Shown here: one piece after another, positions 42,946-52,682 of the stretch
Layout: each line of letters opens with the position of its first letter
How positions within the stretch are numbered: the stretch's first letter is position 1
From: Clusia tigrina
Taxonomy: Eukaryota; Arthropoda; Insecta; Diptera; Clusiidae
DNA: 64,000 nucleotides
Direction of reading: 5' to 3'
Assembly (NCBI GenBank): GCA_920105625.2
Contig: OV050030.1
Span: forward strand, 216,860,325 to 216,924,324
Position numbers and translations under genes: made by a program
The notes under the pieces: generated by a model
What the model saw: the letters and a program-made list of their open reading frames with translations, nothing else
Database searches by the model: none
Told to the model about the DNA's origin: nothing

Positions 42946-45088
42946 TTTTTTACTGCAGCGTCATAAAACCTTGAAAGTTTGTGACAATAAAGTACTCGAA
43001 CCTCTCATAAATTTAAGCTCTCGCTCATAGCTAAGCTACCCTTGAGTCCCAAATCAAACACTACTAAAGCTTCAAATGGCCCTAACTTCTATTCGGTGCG
43101 TCGTATACCTATCAAAATTTGCAACATTCAAATGCTTGTAACTTTTTACTGGAGCGTCATAAAATCTTGAAATTTTGTGACAATAAAGTACTCGAGTCTC
43201 TTATCAATTTAAGCAATCGATCATAGCTATGCTACCTTTGACTTGAAAAATAAATACTAATAAATCTTCAAATGGCCCTAACTTATATATGGTACGTGCT
43301 ATACCTATCATAGTTTGCAACATTCAAATGCTTGTAACTTTTTACTGGAGTGTCATAAAACCTTGAAATTTTGTGACAATAAAGTACTCGAACCTCTTAT
43401 AAATTTAAGCTGTCGCTCATAGTTATGCTACCCTTGAGTCCCAAATCAAACACTACTAAAGCTTCAAATGGCCCTAACTTCTATACGATGCATCCTATAC
43501 CTATCAAAGTTTGCAACAATCAAATGCTTGTAACTTTTTAATGGAGCGTCATAAAACCTTGAAATTTTGTGACAATAAAGTACTCGTGTTTCTTGTCAAT
43601 TAAAGTTATCGCTCATTGCTATGCTACACTTGAGTCCCAAATCAAACACTGACGAAACTTCAAATGGCGCTAATTTATATACGGTGCGTCCTACACCTGT
43701 CAAAGTTTGCAACAATCAAATGCTTGTAACTTTTTCTCGAGCCTCTTATCAATTTAAGCTATCGCTCATAGCTATGGTACCCTTGAGTACCAATTCAAAC
43801 ACTGCTAAAACTTCAAATGGCACTAACTTCTATATGGTGCGTTCTACACCTATCAAAGTTTGCAACAATCAAATGCCTGTAACTCTTTACTGCAGCGTCA
43901 TAAAACCTTGAAATTTTTTGACAATAAAGTACTTGAGCCTCTTATCAATTTAAGCTATCGCTCATAGCTATGCTACCCTTGAGTCCCAATTCAACCACTT
44001 ATAAAACTTCAAATGGCCCTAACTTCTATGCGGTGCGTCCTACACCTATCAAATTTTGCAACATTCAAATGGTTGTAGCTTTTTACTGGAGCGTCATAAA
44101 ATCTTACAATTTTGTGACAATAAAGTACTCGAGCCTCTTATCAATTTAAGCTATCGCTCATAGCTATGCTACCCTTGAGTCCCAAATCAAACACTGATAA
44201 AACTTCAAATGGCCCTAACTTCTATTCGGTGCATCGTACACCTATCAAAGTTTGCAACATTCAACTGCTTGTAACTTTTTACTGGGGCGTCATAAAATCT
44301 TGAAATTTTCTGACAATAAAGTACTCGTGCCTCTTATCAATTTAAGTTATCGCTCATAGCTATGCTACCCTTGACTCCAAAATAAAACACAGATAAATCT
44401 TCAAATGGCTCTAACTTCTATGCGATGCATCCTATACCTATCAAAGTTTGCAACAATCAAATGCTTGTAACTTTTTAATGGAGCGTCATAAAACCCTGAA
44501 ATTTTGTGACAATAAAGTACTCGTGCCTCTTGTCAATATAAGCTAGCCCTCATAGCTATTCTACCCTTGAGTCCCACATCAAACATTGCTAAAAGTTTAA
44601 ATAGCACTAACTTCTATATGGAGCGTCCTATACCTGTCAAAGTTTGCAACAATCAAATGCTTGTATCTTTTTACTGGAGCGTCATAAAATATTTAGATTT
44701 TGTGACAATAAATTACTCGAGCCTCTTATCTATTTAAGCTATCGCTCATAGCTATGGTACCCTTGAGTCCCAATTCAAACACTGCTAAAACTTCAAATGG
44801 CTCTAACTTCTATATGGTGCGTCCTACACCTAACAATCAAATGCTTGTAACTTTTTACTGCAGCGTCATAAAACCTTGAAATTTTGTGACAATAAAGTGC
44901 TTAAGCCTCTTGTCAATTTAAGCTAACGCTCATAGCTATGCTACCCTTGAGTCCCAAATGAAACACTGAAAAAACTTCAAATGACCCTAACTTCTATACG
45001 GTGCGTCCTATACGTATCAAATTTTGCAACATTCAAATGCTTGTAACTTTTTACTGGAGCGTCATAAAACCTTGAAATTTTGTGACAA
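39767..45088. repeat. Satellite dispersed duplicate: 0.67-kb segment, offset 4648 bp
   Basis: The segment about 39767-40440 recurs at 44415-45088. Both hold the ATATTTAGATTTTG monomer, the CTAGCCCTCATAGCTATTC monomer and the monomer in which CACCTAACAATC lacks about 11 bp. This third partial copy of the 2927-bp unit lies within 350 bp of the BEL LTR. Amplification of this subfamily therefore reached the edge of the insertion site. Confidence 0.82.
43725..43750 (+). other. Satellite monomer with about 45-bp deletion
   Basis: TTGTAACTTTTT is followed directly by CTCGAGCCTC, so the TTTACTGGAGCGTC to AATAAAGTA portion is missing. The deletion ends exactly at the CTCGAG site. Confidence 0.8.
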
Positions 45089-45738
45089 TAACGTACTCGT
45101 GCCTCTTTTCAATTAAAGTTATTGCTCATTGCTATGCTACCCTTGAGTCCCAAATCAAGCACTGATAAATCTTTAAATTGCCCAAACTTCTGTACTTTGC
45201 GTCCTACACCTAAGAAAATTGTCAACAATCAAATGCTTGTAACTTTTTACTGGAGCGTCATAAAATCTTGAAATTTTGTGACAATAAAGTGCTCGAGCCT
45301 GTTATCAATTTAAACTATCGCGCTATGCTACCCTTGAGTCCCAATTCAACCACTGATAAAACTTCAAATGGCCCTAACTTCTATACGGTGCGGCCCATAC
45401 CTATCAAAGTGTTCAGTCACACTGAACAGATCAACAATTGCAGTTTATATTTATTTTTCATCAGTACAGCGAAAATGCACCATTGACAAAAACCATCACA
45501 CGCAAAACCAAATTTTTATATTATCAAGGCCAACACTGGCTTGTTGAACTCATTTCCCTTCAAAGTAGCTGCCCAGTGCATTGACTTAGGCGATCATATT
45601 TCACTTGGTTGCAATGTGCGCTAAATTATGTATGGGAATGATATAATGATGTTGGCTCGTGTTTGATTATTGACAACGGTGCAGTTTTGTACGTCACTTT
45701 ATTGTTAATTATATTTTAACCAATCTGCATAAAATTGA

Positions 45739-45746
45739 TATAAATA
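45739..45746 (+). promoter_or_regulatory. TATA-box-like motif in the LTR
   Basis: TATAAATA lies in an AT-rich part of the LTR, only about 20 bp before an AATAAA. A promoter role is plausible by position but is not established by sequence alone. Confidence 0.4.
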
Positions 45747-45759
45747 ATTGTACAATTCC

Positions 45760-45765
45760 AATAAA
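45760..45765 (+). terminator. Polyadenylation signal AATAAA in the LTR
   Basis: AATAAAG sits about 40 bp before the inferred LTR end, the usual place for the R/U5 poly(A) signal of an insect LTR element. In a complete element it would act in the 3' LTR, which is missing here. Confidence 0.5.
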
Positions 45766-45806
45766 GAATCAGAATTCCCTTAACTGCCTAAGAGTTCTCT
45801 ATTACC

Positions 45807-45896
45807 GTTATACGGTTTCAAGTGACCTATAACATTTCAAAAAGTTCTTGGTTTATGTACCAAGGAGCTGCCTTCAACCTTCAATCATCTGACATC
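45807..45896 (+). other. Leader between LTR and gag
   Basis: A short leader follows the inferred LTR end. The primer-binding site should begin here, but I could not match it to a tRNA by eye. Two in-frame ATG codons are available for gag, at 45855 and 45897. The interval between them is open and encodes a Phe/Gln/Ser-rich stretch. Confidence 0.45.
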
Positions 45897-47427
45897 ATGG
45901 CTACCTTCGGCGAGCTAGTGGCACTCCAGAAAGAAACTGGGGTGGAAATTCAAGGAATCATTAAGAATTTCAGAAAGGACCCAGCTGACAGGAAGACATC
46001 CGCTACATATTTCAAGGATCGTTTGTGGCGCCTGAACACTGCATTCGACTACTTTGAGGGAAGAGATAGCAAGCTGAGGACATTAACTGATCAGCCCTTG
46101 AATCATGAATACTTCGTATCGGCCTATTACGAACAAATCAACAAAATAGTCACTGCCATGTGCAGCTCTTTAATGACGAAATACAAAAACTCGAAGCACT
46201 GACTACAACACCATACGTAAGTCATGCTAAGACACCAGCGGACTCAGCACAGCAACCTGGAATCAGCAACACTGAACAACACGAAGCACTTGGATCAGGA
46301 CCAGTCAAATACATCAAGAAAGTCTTCAGGTGGTTCATCCAAGACAGAAGGCACCATTGCAAGCACTTTGGGTAAACAGCACGCATTAATGATGTCACTA
46401 CAACGACTTCTTTCTGGAATCTCAACAATCGCTGAGGACCAATCACGCCAATTCATTGAAGAAAACATTGCGTGACTTAAAAGATTGTGGAACGAAATTG
46501 AAACCACAAACTTCAAAGTATGGGAAGAGTCCCCAGCACCGGAAGAGGAGGGCTACGATTTCAATGCCTATCTCGAGATGGATGCATTGCCGGCTAATAG
46601 AGCTTTCCACAAAATCAGGAAAAAGGGAACTTCCAGAAGTAGATGAGCAACAAGCCTTCCGGTTACCACAAATCACCATACCCAAATTTGATGGTGATTA
46701 CTTAAAATGGAACCAATTCTACGACATATTTACAGAAATGGTTCATAAATCGCCAATTTCACCAGTTCAAAAAATGTGGTACCAGAAGGCCAATTTGGCG
46801 TGAGAAGCTGAGCGGGTAATCAGGCATCTCACATTGACTCAATACAATTATAAAACAGCATGGAAATTGCTCCAGGAGAGGTAAAACAACAAGAGAGTGC
46901 TAACTTCCACCTTGATTCAGCGAATACTAGGGCATCCAAGTCTCTCATCTGACACAGCATCGTCGACAACTATAAAAAATCTCCACGATGCTGTACGCGA
47001 AAGTCTGCTGGCGCTCGAAAACCTAGGCGTATCTACGTTATCTTGGGATCCATGGCTGCTACATCTTCTCATCAAAAAACTAGATCGCAAGAGCCATATC
47101 TTATATGAGCAATCATTGGAAAGTCCTAAGCAGCTACAAACTATTGATGACTTCCTGCACTTCCTCGAGAACCGGTTTCAATCTTTAGAAACTCTCGGGG
47201 GGAGGGAAAGACAAAACGCATCAAGAGCTATAGCATCGGTAGCAACAGCTTCCAATTGCAAGGACCACCCCCTGTACTATTGCAAGGGATTCCTGCTCTT
47301 ATCTGCGGTAAATCGATTGAACTGGGCTAAAAAATAAAGGCTCTGTTTCAATTGTCTTAAAAATGATTACACTTTACGAGACTGCAAATCTCGGAGCTGC
47401 ACCAAGTGTAACAAAAAGCACAATTCA
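45897..47427 (+). pseudogene. gag: BEL gag remnant (DUF1759-like with zinc knuckles)
   Basis: This is the structural protein of the retroelement particle. The start was set at the ATG at 45897 (Met-Ala-Thr-Phe-Gly-Glu); the in-frame ATG at 45855 is the alternative. A DUF1759-type core is recognised at about 46650-46880 by LPQITIPKFDGDYLKWNQFY. It ends with two zinc knuckles at about 47344-47424. In the first knuckle the His position reads Tyr (47368-47370), while its three Cys remain; the second, CTKC..H..H, is intact. The frame changes near 46160, 46320 and 46625, and in-frame stops lie at 46473, 46801, 46882 and 47335. The nucleic-acid-binding order (core, then knuckles, then protease) matches the family. 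It cannot make a full-length Gag as it stands. Confidence 0.85.
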
Positions 47428-48218
47428 TTGTTACACTTGGAATCGAAGGATCCAGAGCCAACAAATAACCAACAAATAACAAGATCAAATCTACAATCCA
47501 GTACAGAAACTAAGTTGACTGCAACTTCCTCGGTAACATTAGCTGCAGCTAACACTTTGCCGGCCTGCCAGGGCCATGTTTTATTAGCAACAGCTAAAGT
47601 CAAAATCACAGCAAATAAAGGACAATCTGGTGTTTTCAGGGCAATCTTGGATTCTGGGTCTCAGATCAACCTAGTAACTGAGCGACTCATTAAGAAATTG
47701 ACAATTGCTCCAACCAAGGCTGCGTTAAGCATTGAAGGCATTGGTCAAAGAGTGAAGACTGCAACTCAACGGGTCAACGTGGAACTATAATCAAGAACGG
47801 GCCATTTCGAAACCAGACTAGATGCTTTTGTACTACAAACAATCATTCCAGCTCAACCAGCTCAACAAATAGACGTCTCATCATGGTCGATTCCTGAAAA
47901 TATACAATTAGCTGACCCGGAATTTAACCAACCAGGAAAAACCGATGTTCTCCTGGGTGCTGAGTTCTACTTCAGCTTAATGGCAACGGGCCAAATCCAA
48001 CTATCCACTGATCTACCAGTGCTACAAAATACATCACTGGGCTGGATCATAGGTGGAAAGAGCAAGGGTGAGTCGACAAGCACGGCAACTTGCGCGGTTT
48101 ACAGTGAGGACGAAGTATCAACCAACGAATTGATAATGCAATTTTGGAAGCTTGATGACGCCAGGGAAGCCAATGATAATCTGACGATCGCAGAAAGGCA
48201 ATGCCAAACTCATTTCAT
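47428..48218 (+). pseudogene. BEL protease remnant (DUF1758, retropepsin-like)
   Basis: This is the aspartic protease part of the polyprotein, which would cleave Gag-Pol. The active-site triad region reads ILDSGSQINLVTERL, with the catalytic Asp codon at 47650-47652. After an in-frame TAA at 47788 the same frame stays open through a segment containing VLLGAEFY and SLGWIIGGK, which is usual between protease and RT in Pao elements. It continues the gag frame without a phase change. Near 48219 the frame shifts and a short stretch before the RT appears to be missing. The segment is non-functional as one protein but clearly identifiable. Confidence 0.82.
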
Positions 48219-49059
48219 AAGGCCGATACATAGTAAGACTACCATTTATCGAAGATCCAAGCACCTTGGGAGAGTCAAAATATTTTGCATATAAAAGATT
48301 CCTGGCAATAGAACGACGTATGGAAAGGAACCCTCCATTAAAGGCACAATACGCCGAATTCATGAGGCAATATGAAAAGTTAGGACACATGAGCGAAATC
48401 AACCCCGAAAACATTTTACACCCGCATTACTTCATTCCTCATCACAGCGTGCTTAAGCCAGAAAGCACTACGACTAAGCTGCGGGTTGTGTTTGATGCAT
48501 CAGCCAAAACTGCGTCTGGACTAGCCCTAAATGACATAATGTACACTGGCCCAACGGTTCAAAGTGATTTATTCTCAATACTGTTACGCTTCCGACTACC
48601 AAAATTTGTCTTCACAACAGACATCGAAAAGATGTACCAACAAATCCTAGTCGACCCAGCCGATAGAATGCTACAGCTGATCATGTGGAGAGAAAATGAG
48701 AACAAACCCATAAGGTACTTTCAGCTTAATACAATAACTTATGGAACATCGTCAGCACCATATTTGGCCACAAAGTGCCTACAACAATTAGCAGAGCAGA
48801 ACATCGGAAGGTTCCCACTAGGCGCACAAATATTACGCGACGATTTCTATGTCGATGATGGCGTGAGTGGCTCAGACAGCCTATCCACGGCTATCGAAAT
48901 TCAGAAACAATTGACAACACTTCTCCACGGTTCAGGATTTAAACTACGGAAATGGTGCGCCAATCATCCTTAGCTGCTAGATAGTATACCTCCAGAGGAT
49001 CAGGAAGTTAATCTTGACTTTGAAAACTCCTCGACCAAAACATTAGGACTAACCTGGAT
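48219..49059 (+). pseudogene. pol: BEL reverse transcriptase remnant
   Basis: This part encodes the RNA-dependent DNA polymerase that copies the element. The open part (48221-48973) contains LPFIEDPSTLG and ESKYFAYKRFLAIE upstream of the fingers, LRVVFDASAKT, motif A FTTDIEKMYQQI (Asp codon 48620-48622), ITYGTSSAPYLA, and motif YVDD at 48848-48859, with both catalytic Asp present. An in-frame TAG lies at 48971, after which the same frame runs to about 49058, where a one-base shift moves the reading to the next phase. The motif spacing and the YVDD box fit Pao/BEL RT. No second copy is present. Confidence 0.92.
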
Positions 49060-49862
49060 GGAAAATCTGATCTATTCTGTATAAAGGCGGAGTTACCTGA
49101 TAATACAACAATAACAAAACGCACTATAATACAAGACATAGCAAGAATATTTGATCCATTAGGTCTCGTAGGTCCAGTGGTTATCACGGCAAAAATATTT
49201 ATCCAACAACTATGGCAACTGCAGATATCTTGGGATGAACATCTACCAGCAGAAATGCTGACAAAATGGACAACCTTCCGCAGAAACTTAAAGGAATTAA
49301 ACGACACACGTATCTCCAGGCACGTTTTCAATGGTCAGAAACCGATAACGACAGAGATTTATACGTTCGTAGATGCCTCCGAGAAGGCATATTGCGCTGC
49401 AGTTTATCTACGATCGAGGCTTCAAGATAACAGAATAATTGTTAGACTTTTGTGTGCCAAATCACGTGTCGCACCTCTCAAGGAACAATCGCTGCCTCGC
49501 TTAGAATTATGTGCAGCAGTGTTAGGAGTCGAGCTAGAATCAAGAGTAATACGGGATTTACACTTAGCAAATAACACTTCTCATTTCTGGTCAGACTCGG
49601 AAATTGTATTATCTTGGATAAATTCGTCATCATCATCCTTGCGAACATTTGTAGCTGACAAAGTAAACACAATCCAGAAACTCTCTAGCGCTCACCAGTG
49701 GCGCCATGTATCCTCCAAGGACAATCCTGCAGACGTCATCTCTCGAGGGCTTCAGCCAAATAAACTCATGACTTGCAATATATGGTTCTATGGGCCCATC
49801 TTTCTACAAGGAATGGAATCACACTGGCCGAAACCATTTTTATGGGAACACCACATTCCAAC

Positions 49863-49868
<6 letters not shown>
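49060..49868 (+). pseudogene. pol: BEL Pao-specific connector and RNase H, interrupted by a LINE
   Basis: This part follows the frameshift at about 49058 and stays open to the LINE insertion. It starts with RTIIQDIARIFDPLGLVGPV, the conserved Pao connector (annotated as Peptidase_A17 in many databases). RNase H follows with its acidic residues in order: Asp in FVDASEKAY (49372-49374), Glu in LPRLELCAAVLG (49504-49506), Asp in FWSDSEIVLSW (49594-49596) and Asp in DNPADVISRG (49732-49734). All four are present. RNase H removes the RNA template during reverse transcription. The frame is destroyed at 49868 by the LINE, where the T-run would give poly-Phe. Confidence 0.9.
49858..49868. repeat. LINE target-site duplication, left copy
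   Basis: CCAACGGACTT directly precedes the T-run; its last two bases could also belong to the run. It matches the copy at 53879-53889 exactly. Confidence 0.92.
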
Positions 49869-49894
<26 letters not shown>

Positions 49895-49908
49895 CCAAAT
49901 ATTTTATT
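49867..49908 (-). terminator. LINE poly(A) tail and AATAAA signal
   Basis: On the - strand AATAAA (49903-49908) is followed about 13 bases later by the 23-base A-run (49867-49889; the first two bases overlap the target-site duplication). This marks the 3' end of the LINE transcript. The 3' UTR between the ORF2 stop and the tail is about 125 bp. Confidence 0.85.
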
Positions 49909-50014
49909 GCAATCTGTTACATTCAATCACATTCAGCAATATTTAATAACTTAAGACTAATTTTTGTATTTACTGTCTTTTATGGACTACACCCAGTGGT
50001 GCAGCCATTGCCTA

Positions 50015-52682
50015 TTAGCACAGGAGATCTGTTGTGGATTTTCTCTTCAGTCGGATGAAAGTGAAGGGGTTGGAAGTGAGTTCCGATATCAGTGGATTTG
50101 GGTGGACTAGGAGTCTCAGATTGTGCGAAGTAGAGAGCTTTTTTATTTCTTGAGCGACTGTAGGAACTTTGAGGTCACGATGGATTTGGTTGTTTGTGAC
50201 ATAATAGGGCGCGTTTACAATCATTCTTAGGGTCTTTGATTGGAATCTTTGAAGTATTTCAACATTGGAAGTTGCCGCAGTGCCCCACAGCTGAATACCG
50301 TATGTCCAAACTGGTTTTAAAATTGCTGAGTACAAGAGCAATTTGCTATCGATTGAGACTTTGGAGTTTCGATTCAAGAGCCAGTGTAGATTTCTGAGCT
50401 TTATACCGAGTGATTTTCGTTTTGTAAATATATGTGTTTTCCAAGTTAATCTTCTGTCGAGGTGCATCCCAAGGTATCTAGCCTCATTACATTGGGGTAT
50501 ATTTATGCCGTTGAGTTTAACGGGTGGGCAGGTGTTTCGTTTGAGAGTGAATGTAACCTGGACTGATTTTGTTTCGTTCAACTTGATTTTCCATTTTTTT
50601 AGCCAGTCAGTAATTTTGTTTAGCCCACTCTGGATTTTAGAGGAAGCTAAGTGTGGGAGAGTGTCAACAGCTAAGACAGCAGTGTCATCTGCAAAGGTAC
50701 CTATGGTGACTCCTTCAGCTGATGGTAAGTCGTACGTGTGAAGTAGATAAAGTATTGGGCCCATGACACTTCCTTGGGGTACGCCTGCTGAGCTTTCAAG
50801 GAGCTCAGATTGTTCCTCACCTTGCTTTACGAAAAAATATCTATTTGTAAGATAAGACTTGATTAACACATAGTAGTTAATGGGGAGTGTAGTTTTTATT
50901 TTGTAAAGCAAGCCATCGTGCCAAACGCGATCAAATGCTTGCGAGATGTCAAGAAACGCTGCTGTTCAATATTGTTTATGTTCGAATGCAGTGTGTATAT
51001 ACTCAACAATCCTATGAACCTGTTCGATTGTGCTGTGTTTTTTCCTGAAACCAAATTGATGATTTGGAATTAGCTTTCGCTCTTCTATAATTGGGAGTAG
51101 TCTTTTCAGGAAAAGGGTTTCCATGAGTTTAGAAGCAATCGGTAACAAGCTAATTGGGCGATACGATTCAACTTTATCAGCGCTTTTTCCGGGTTTGAGA
51201 ATCATTTTTAATTGTGACACTTTCCATTGGGGAGGTATAAAGCCAGATGTTAGTACCGCGTTAAATAAGTAGGTAAGATATGTCACTCCTTCTTCTGGAA
51301 GTTGTTTTACTATTTTTCCAGTGATAAGGTCGTATCCAGGGGCTTTCTTAATATTTAGCTTATCAATAGCTGCTTTCACTTCAGATTTGGAAAATTTACG
51401 TATGGGTAGGTCCATCTGATGGGTATTACTCAGAACACTTTTCACTTCTTCTGTTACACATGCTGGGGGCTCGATTTCCTGTGGAGTAAATACTTTTTTT
51501 AAGTGTCGGGCAAATGTGACTGCTCTTTCAAGGTCACTTTTAGCCCATTCGTTATTTTCCATTCGTAAAGCGGATTGGAACATTGTGGGTCTCTTTAGAT
51601 TCCTAGTTGCTTTCCAGAGAGAGTATTCTGTAGCAGCTGTTGCATCGAGATTACTGAGGTAATGATGGAGTTGGGTGTTTCGTTCGTTATTAAGGATCTC
51701 TTTAAGTTCTTTTGTAAGCGCATTTAATTTTTTCTTGTCCTCAGGATGTCTAGTTTGTTGCCACTTTTTTCTTGCATATCGCTTTTCTCTCAGTTTTTCT
51801 TTTATAGGTTTGGAGATGTTCGTTGACTTTCGCTCATTTAGTGTGGGGGTGGAGTCCCACGCAGCTTGTTGCAGGCAGTTGTTGAAGTGTTCAACAGCCG
51901 CAATGATATCTTCTTCAGATTTCAGTGATAGTTTTAAATCAATTGTGGAAGATACCATATATCGGAAGCGATTCCAATCAGTTTTGTGATTATGTAAGCT
52001 ACATTGACTGGGAAGAAGGGCAAGACTGTTGTTAAGCTCGACGAGAACTGGAGAGTGGTCAGAAGACAGCTCAAAACATGGGCTACATTTAAGATCACTA
52101 AGCATGATACCTTTCGTCACACAGAAGTCAATCAAGTCGGGAATTTTTCTTACATCTGTTGGCCAGTATGTTGGTGTACCTGAAGAGACAGGGAGTAAAT
52201 TTAATTTTCCAATGGCCGCATAAAGCTGTCGACCTTTTGGTGTAGTGAGACGGGAACCCCAGTATGTGTGCTTTGCGTTATAGTCTCCTCCAGCTAGGAA
52301 TCTATTGCCAAGGGTCTTAAAGAATTTCTCATACTCCTCCATTTTTATTGTGTGTTTAGGTGGGCTGTAGACAGCGGAAATTGTAATTGGCCCTTTCCAG
52401 TCATCAACAATTATATTCGTGGCTATAAGATGTGCTATCACAGTGTTTTATGTTATTGCGTATTAATATTGCTGAACCTGCATGAGCCTTATTATCTGGG
52501 TGCAGGGTGTGATAAAACTTAAAGTTCGGAATCTGAAAATGGCTTTTGTTGGTGAAATGGGTTTCAGATATTAGGAGTATATCTATTTCGTATGTTTTAA
52601 GGAATTTTTTAATTTCTAATAAATGTTTTGACAGCCCATTAGCGTTCCATAAAATGATTTTTATGGGATTGAGGATGAGCAA
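50015..52682 (-). pseudogene. LINE ORF2: APE endonuclease and reverse transcriptase
   Basis: The ORF2 protein nicks target DNA and primes cDNA synthesis there. The endonuclease comes first: IILWNANGL, DILLISETHF, VYSPP, FLAGGDYNAKHTYWG and SSDHSPVLVEL. The RT follows with YRPISLLPIASKLME, FGFRKKHSTIEQV, motif A FLDISQAFDRVWHD, GVPQGSVMGPILY and FADD (50684-50695), where YADD is usual. Two lesions are seen: a frameshift, probably with a small deletion, at about 52441, and an in-frame TGA at 50966-50968 just before motif A. The frame begins with TTG at 52680-52682 just after an in-frame TAA, and no ATG precedes the endonuclease motif, so the start codon seems lost. The beginning overlaps the ORF1 end by 22 bases, as in Jockey elements. 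It ends at 50015. Confidence 0.92.

Larger units (their letters stand above)
1..45409 (+). repeat. Satellite DNA array, left block, monomer about 195 bp
   Basis: Tandem head-to-tail monomers fill the whole block. The landmark TTGAGTCCCAAATC (or a close variant) starts at 81, 277, 474, 654, 849 and 1043, giving spacings of 196, 197, 180, 195 and 194 bp. The block therefore holds roughly 230 monomers. A typical monomer contains, in order, TTGAGTCCCAAATC, CTTCAAATGGCCCTAAC, CGGTGCGTCCTA, CAATCAAATGCTTG, TTTTACTGGAGCGTCATAAA, GACAATAAAGTACTCGAG and AGCTATCGCTCATAGC. Recurrent haplotypes include TTTGCAACAATC versus TTTTCAACATTC, TTACTGGAGCGTC versus TTACTGGAGAGTC versus GAGCTTAATAAAATC, and CTTGTCAATTT versus CTTGTAAATTT versus CATCAATTT. 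Short open frames recur in every monomer because 195 is a multiple of three; I do not regard them as genes. Centromeric or pericentromeric heterochromatin is the likely setting, which is inference. Confidence 0.98.
36490..45409 (+). repeat. Divergent satellite subfamily next to the BEL insertion
   Basis: From about 36.5 kb the monomers shift in character. Many carry CTCGTGCC in place of CTCGAGCC, AATTAAAGTTATCG in place of AATTTAAGCTATCG, CATTGCTATG in place of the palindrome CATAGCTATG, and other private changes such as ATATTTAGATTTTG or CTTCCAATTTTGG. Monomers of the common type are still mixed in. A few monomers of this kind appear earlier (for example near 29390, 30745 and 34870), so the boundary is gradual. 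It may mark an older or peripheral part of the array; that reading is inferred, and the start coordinate is approximate. Confidence 0.7.
45410..45806 (+). repeat. 5' LTR of the BEL element
   Basis: The LTR begins TG with an 8-bp perfect inverted repeat, TGTTCAGT (45410-45417), spacer CAC, ACTGAACA (45421-45428). Satellite sequence stops exactly before it. The right border is inferred: the tract CTCTATTACC near 45797-45806 looks like a decayed CA end and lies upstream of the gag start. That gives a length near 397 bp, within the usual range for this group. No 3' partner exists in the window, so the border cannot be confirmed by alignment. As I recall, roo-type LTRs also start with a short inverted repeat. 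Confidence 0.75.

Noticed and set aside
1..45409. CRISPR-like array
   Set aside because: Whole 195-bp monomers repeat without unique spacers, and the context is eukaryotic with retrotransposons.
45268..45486. Open frame across the satellite/BEL border
   Set aside because: It merges a satellite frame with LTR sequence by chance.
46222..46685. Overlapping - strand frames opposite gag
   Set aside because: They are shadows of the degenerate gag reading frames.
51675..51989. + strand open frames inside the LINE (also 50343-50741, 52029-52223, 53270-53551, 53535-53765)
   Set aside because: They are antisense to well-recognised ORF1 and ORF2 domains and have no recognisable motifs.
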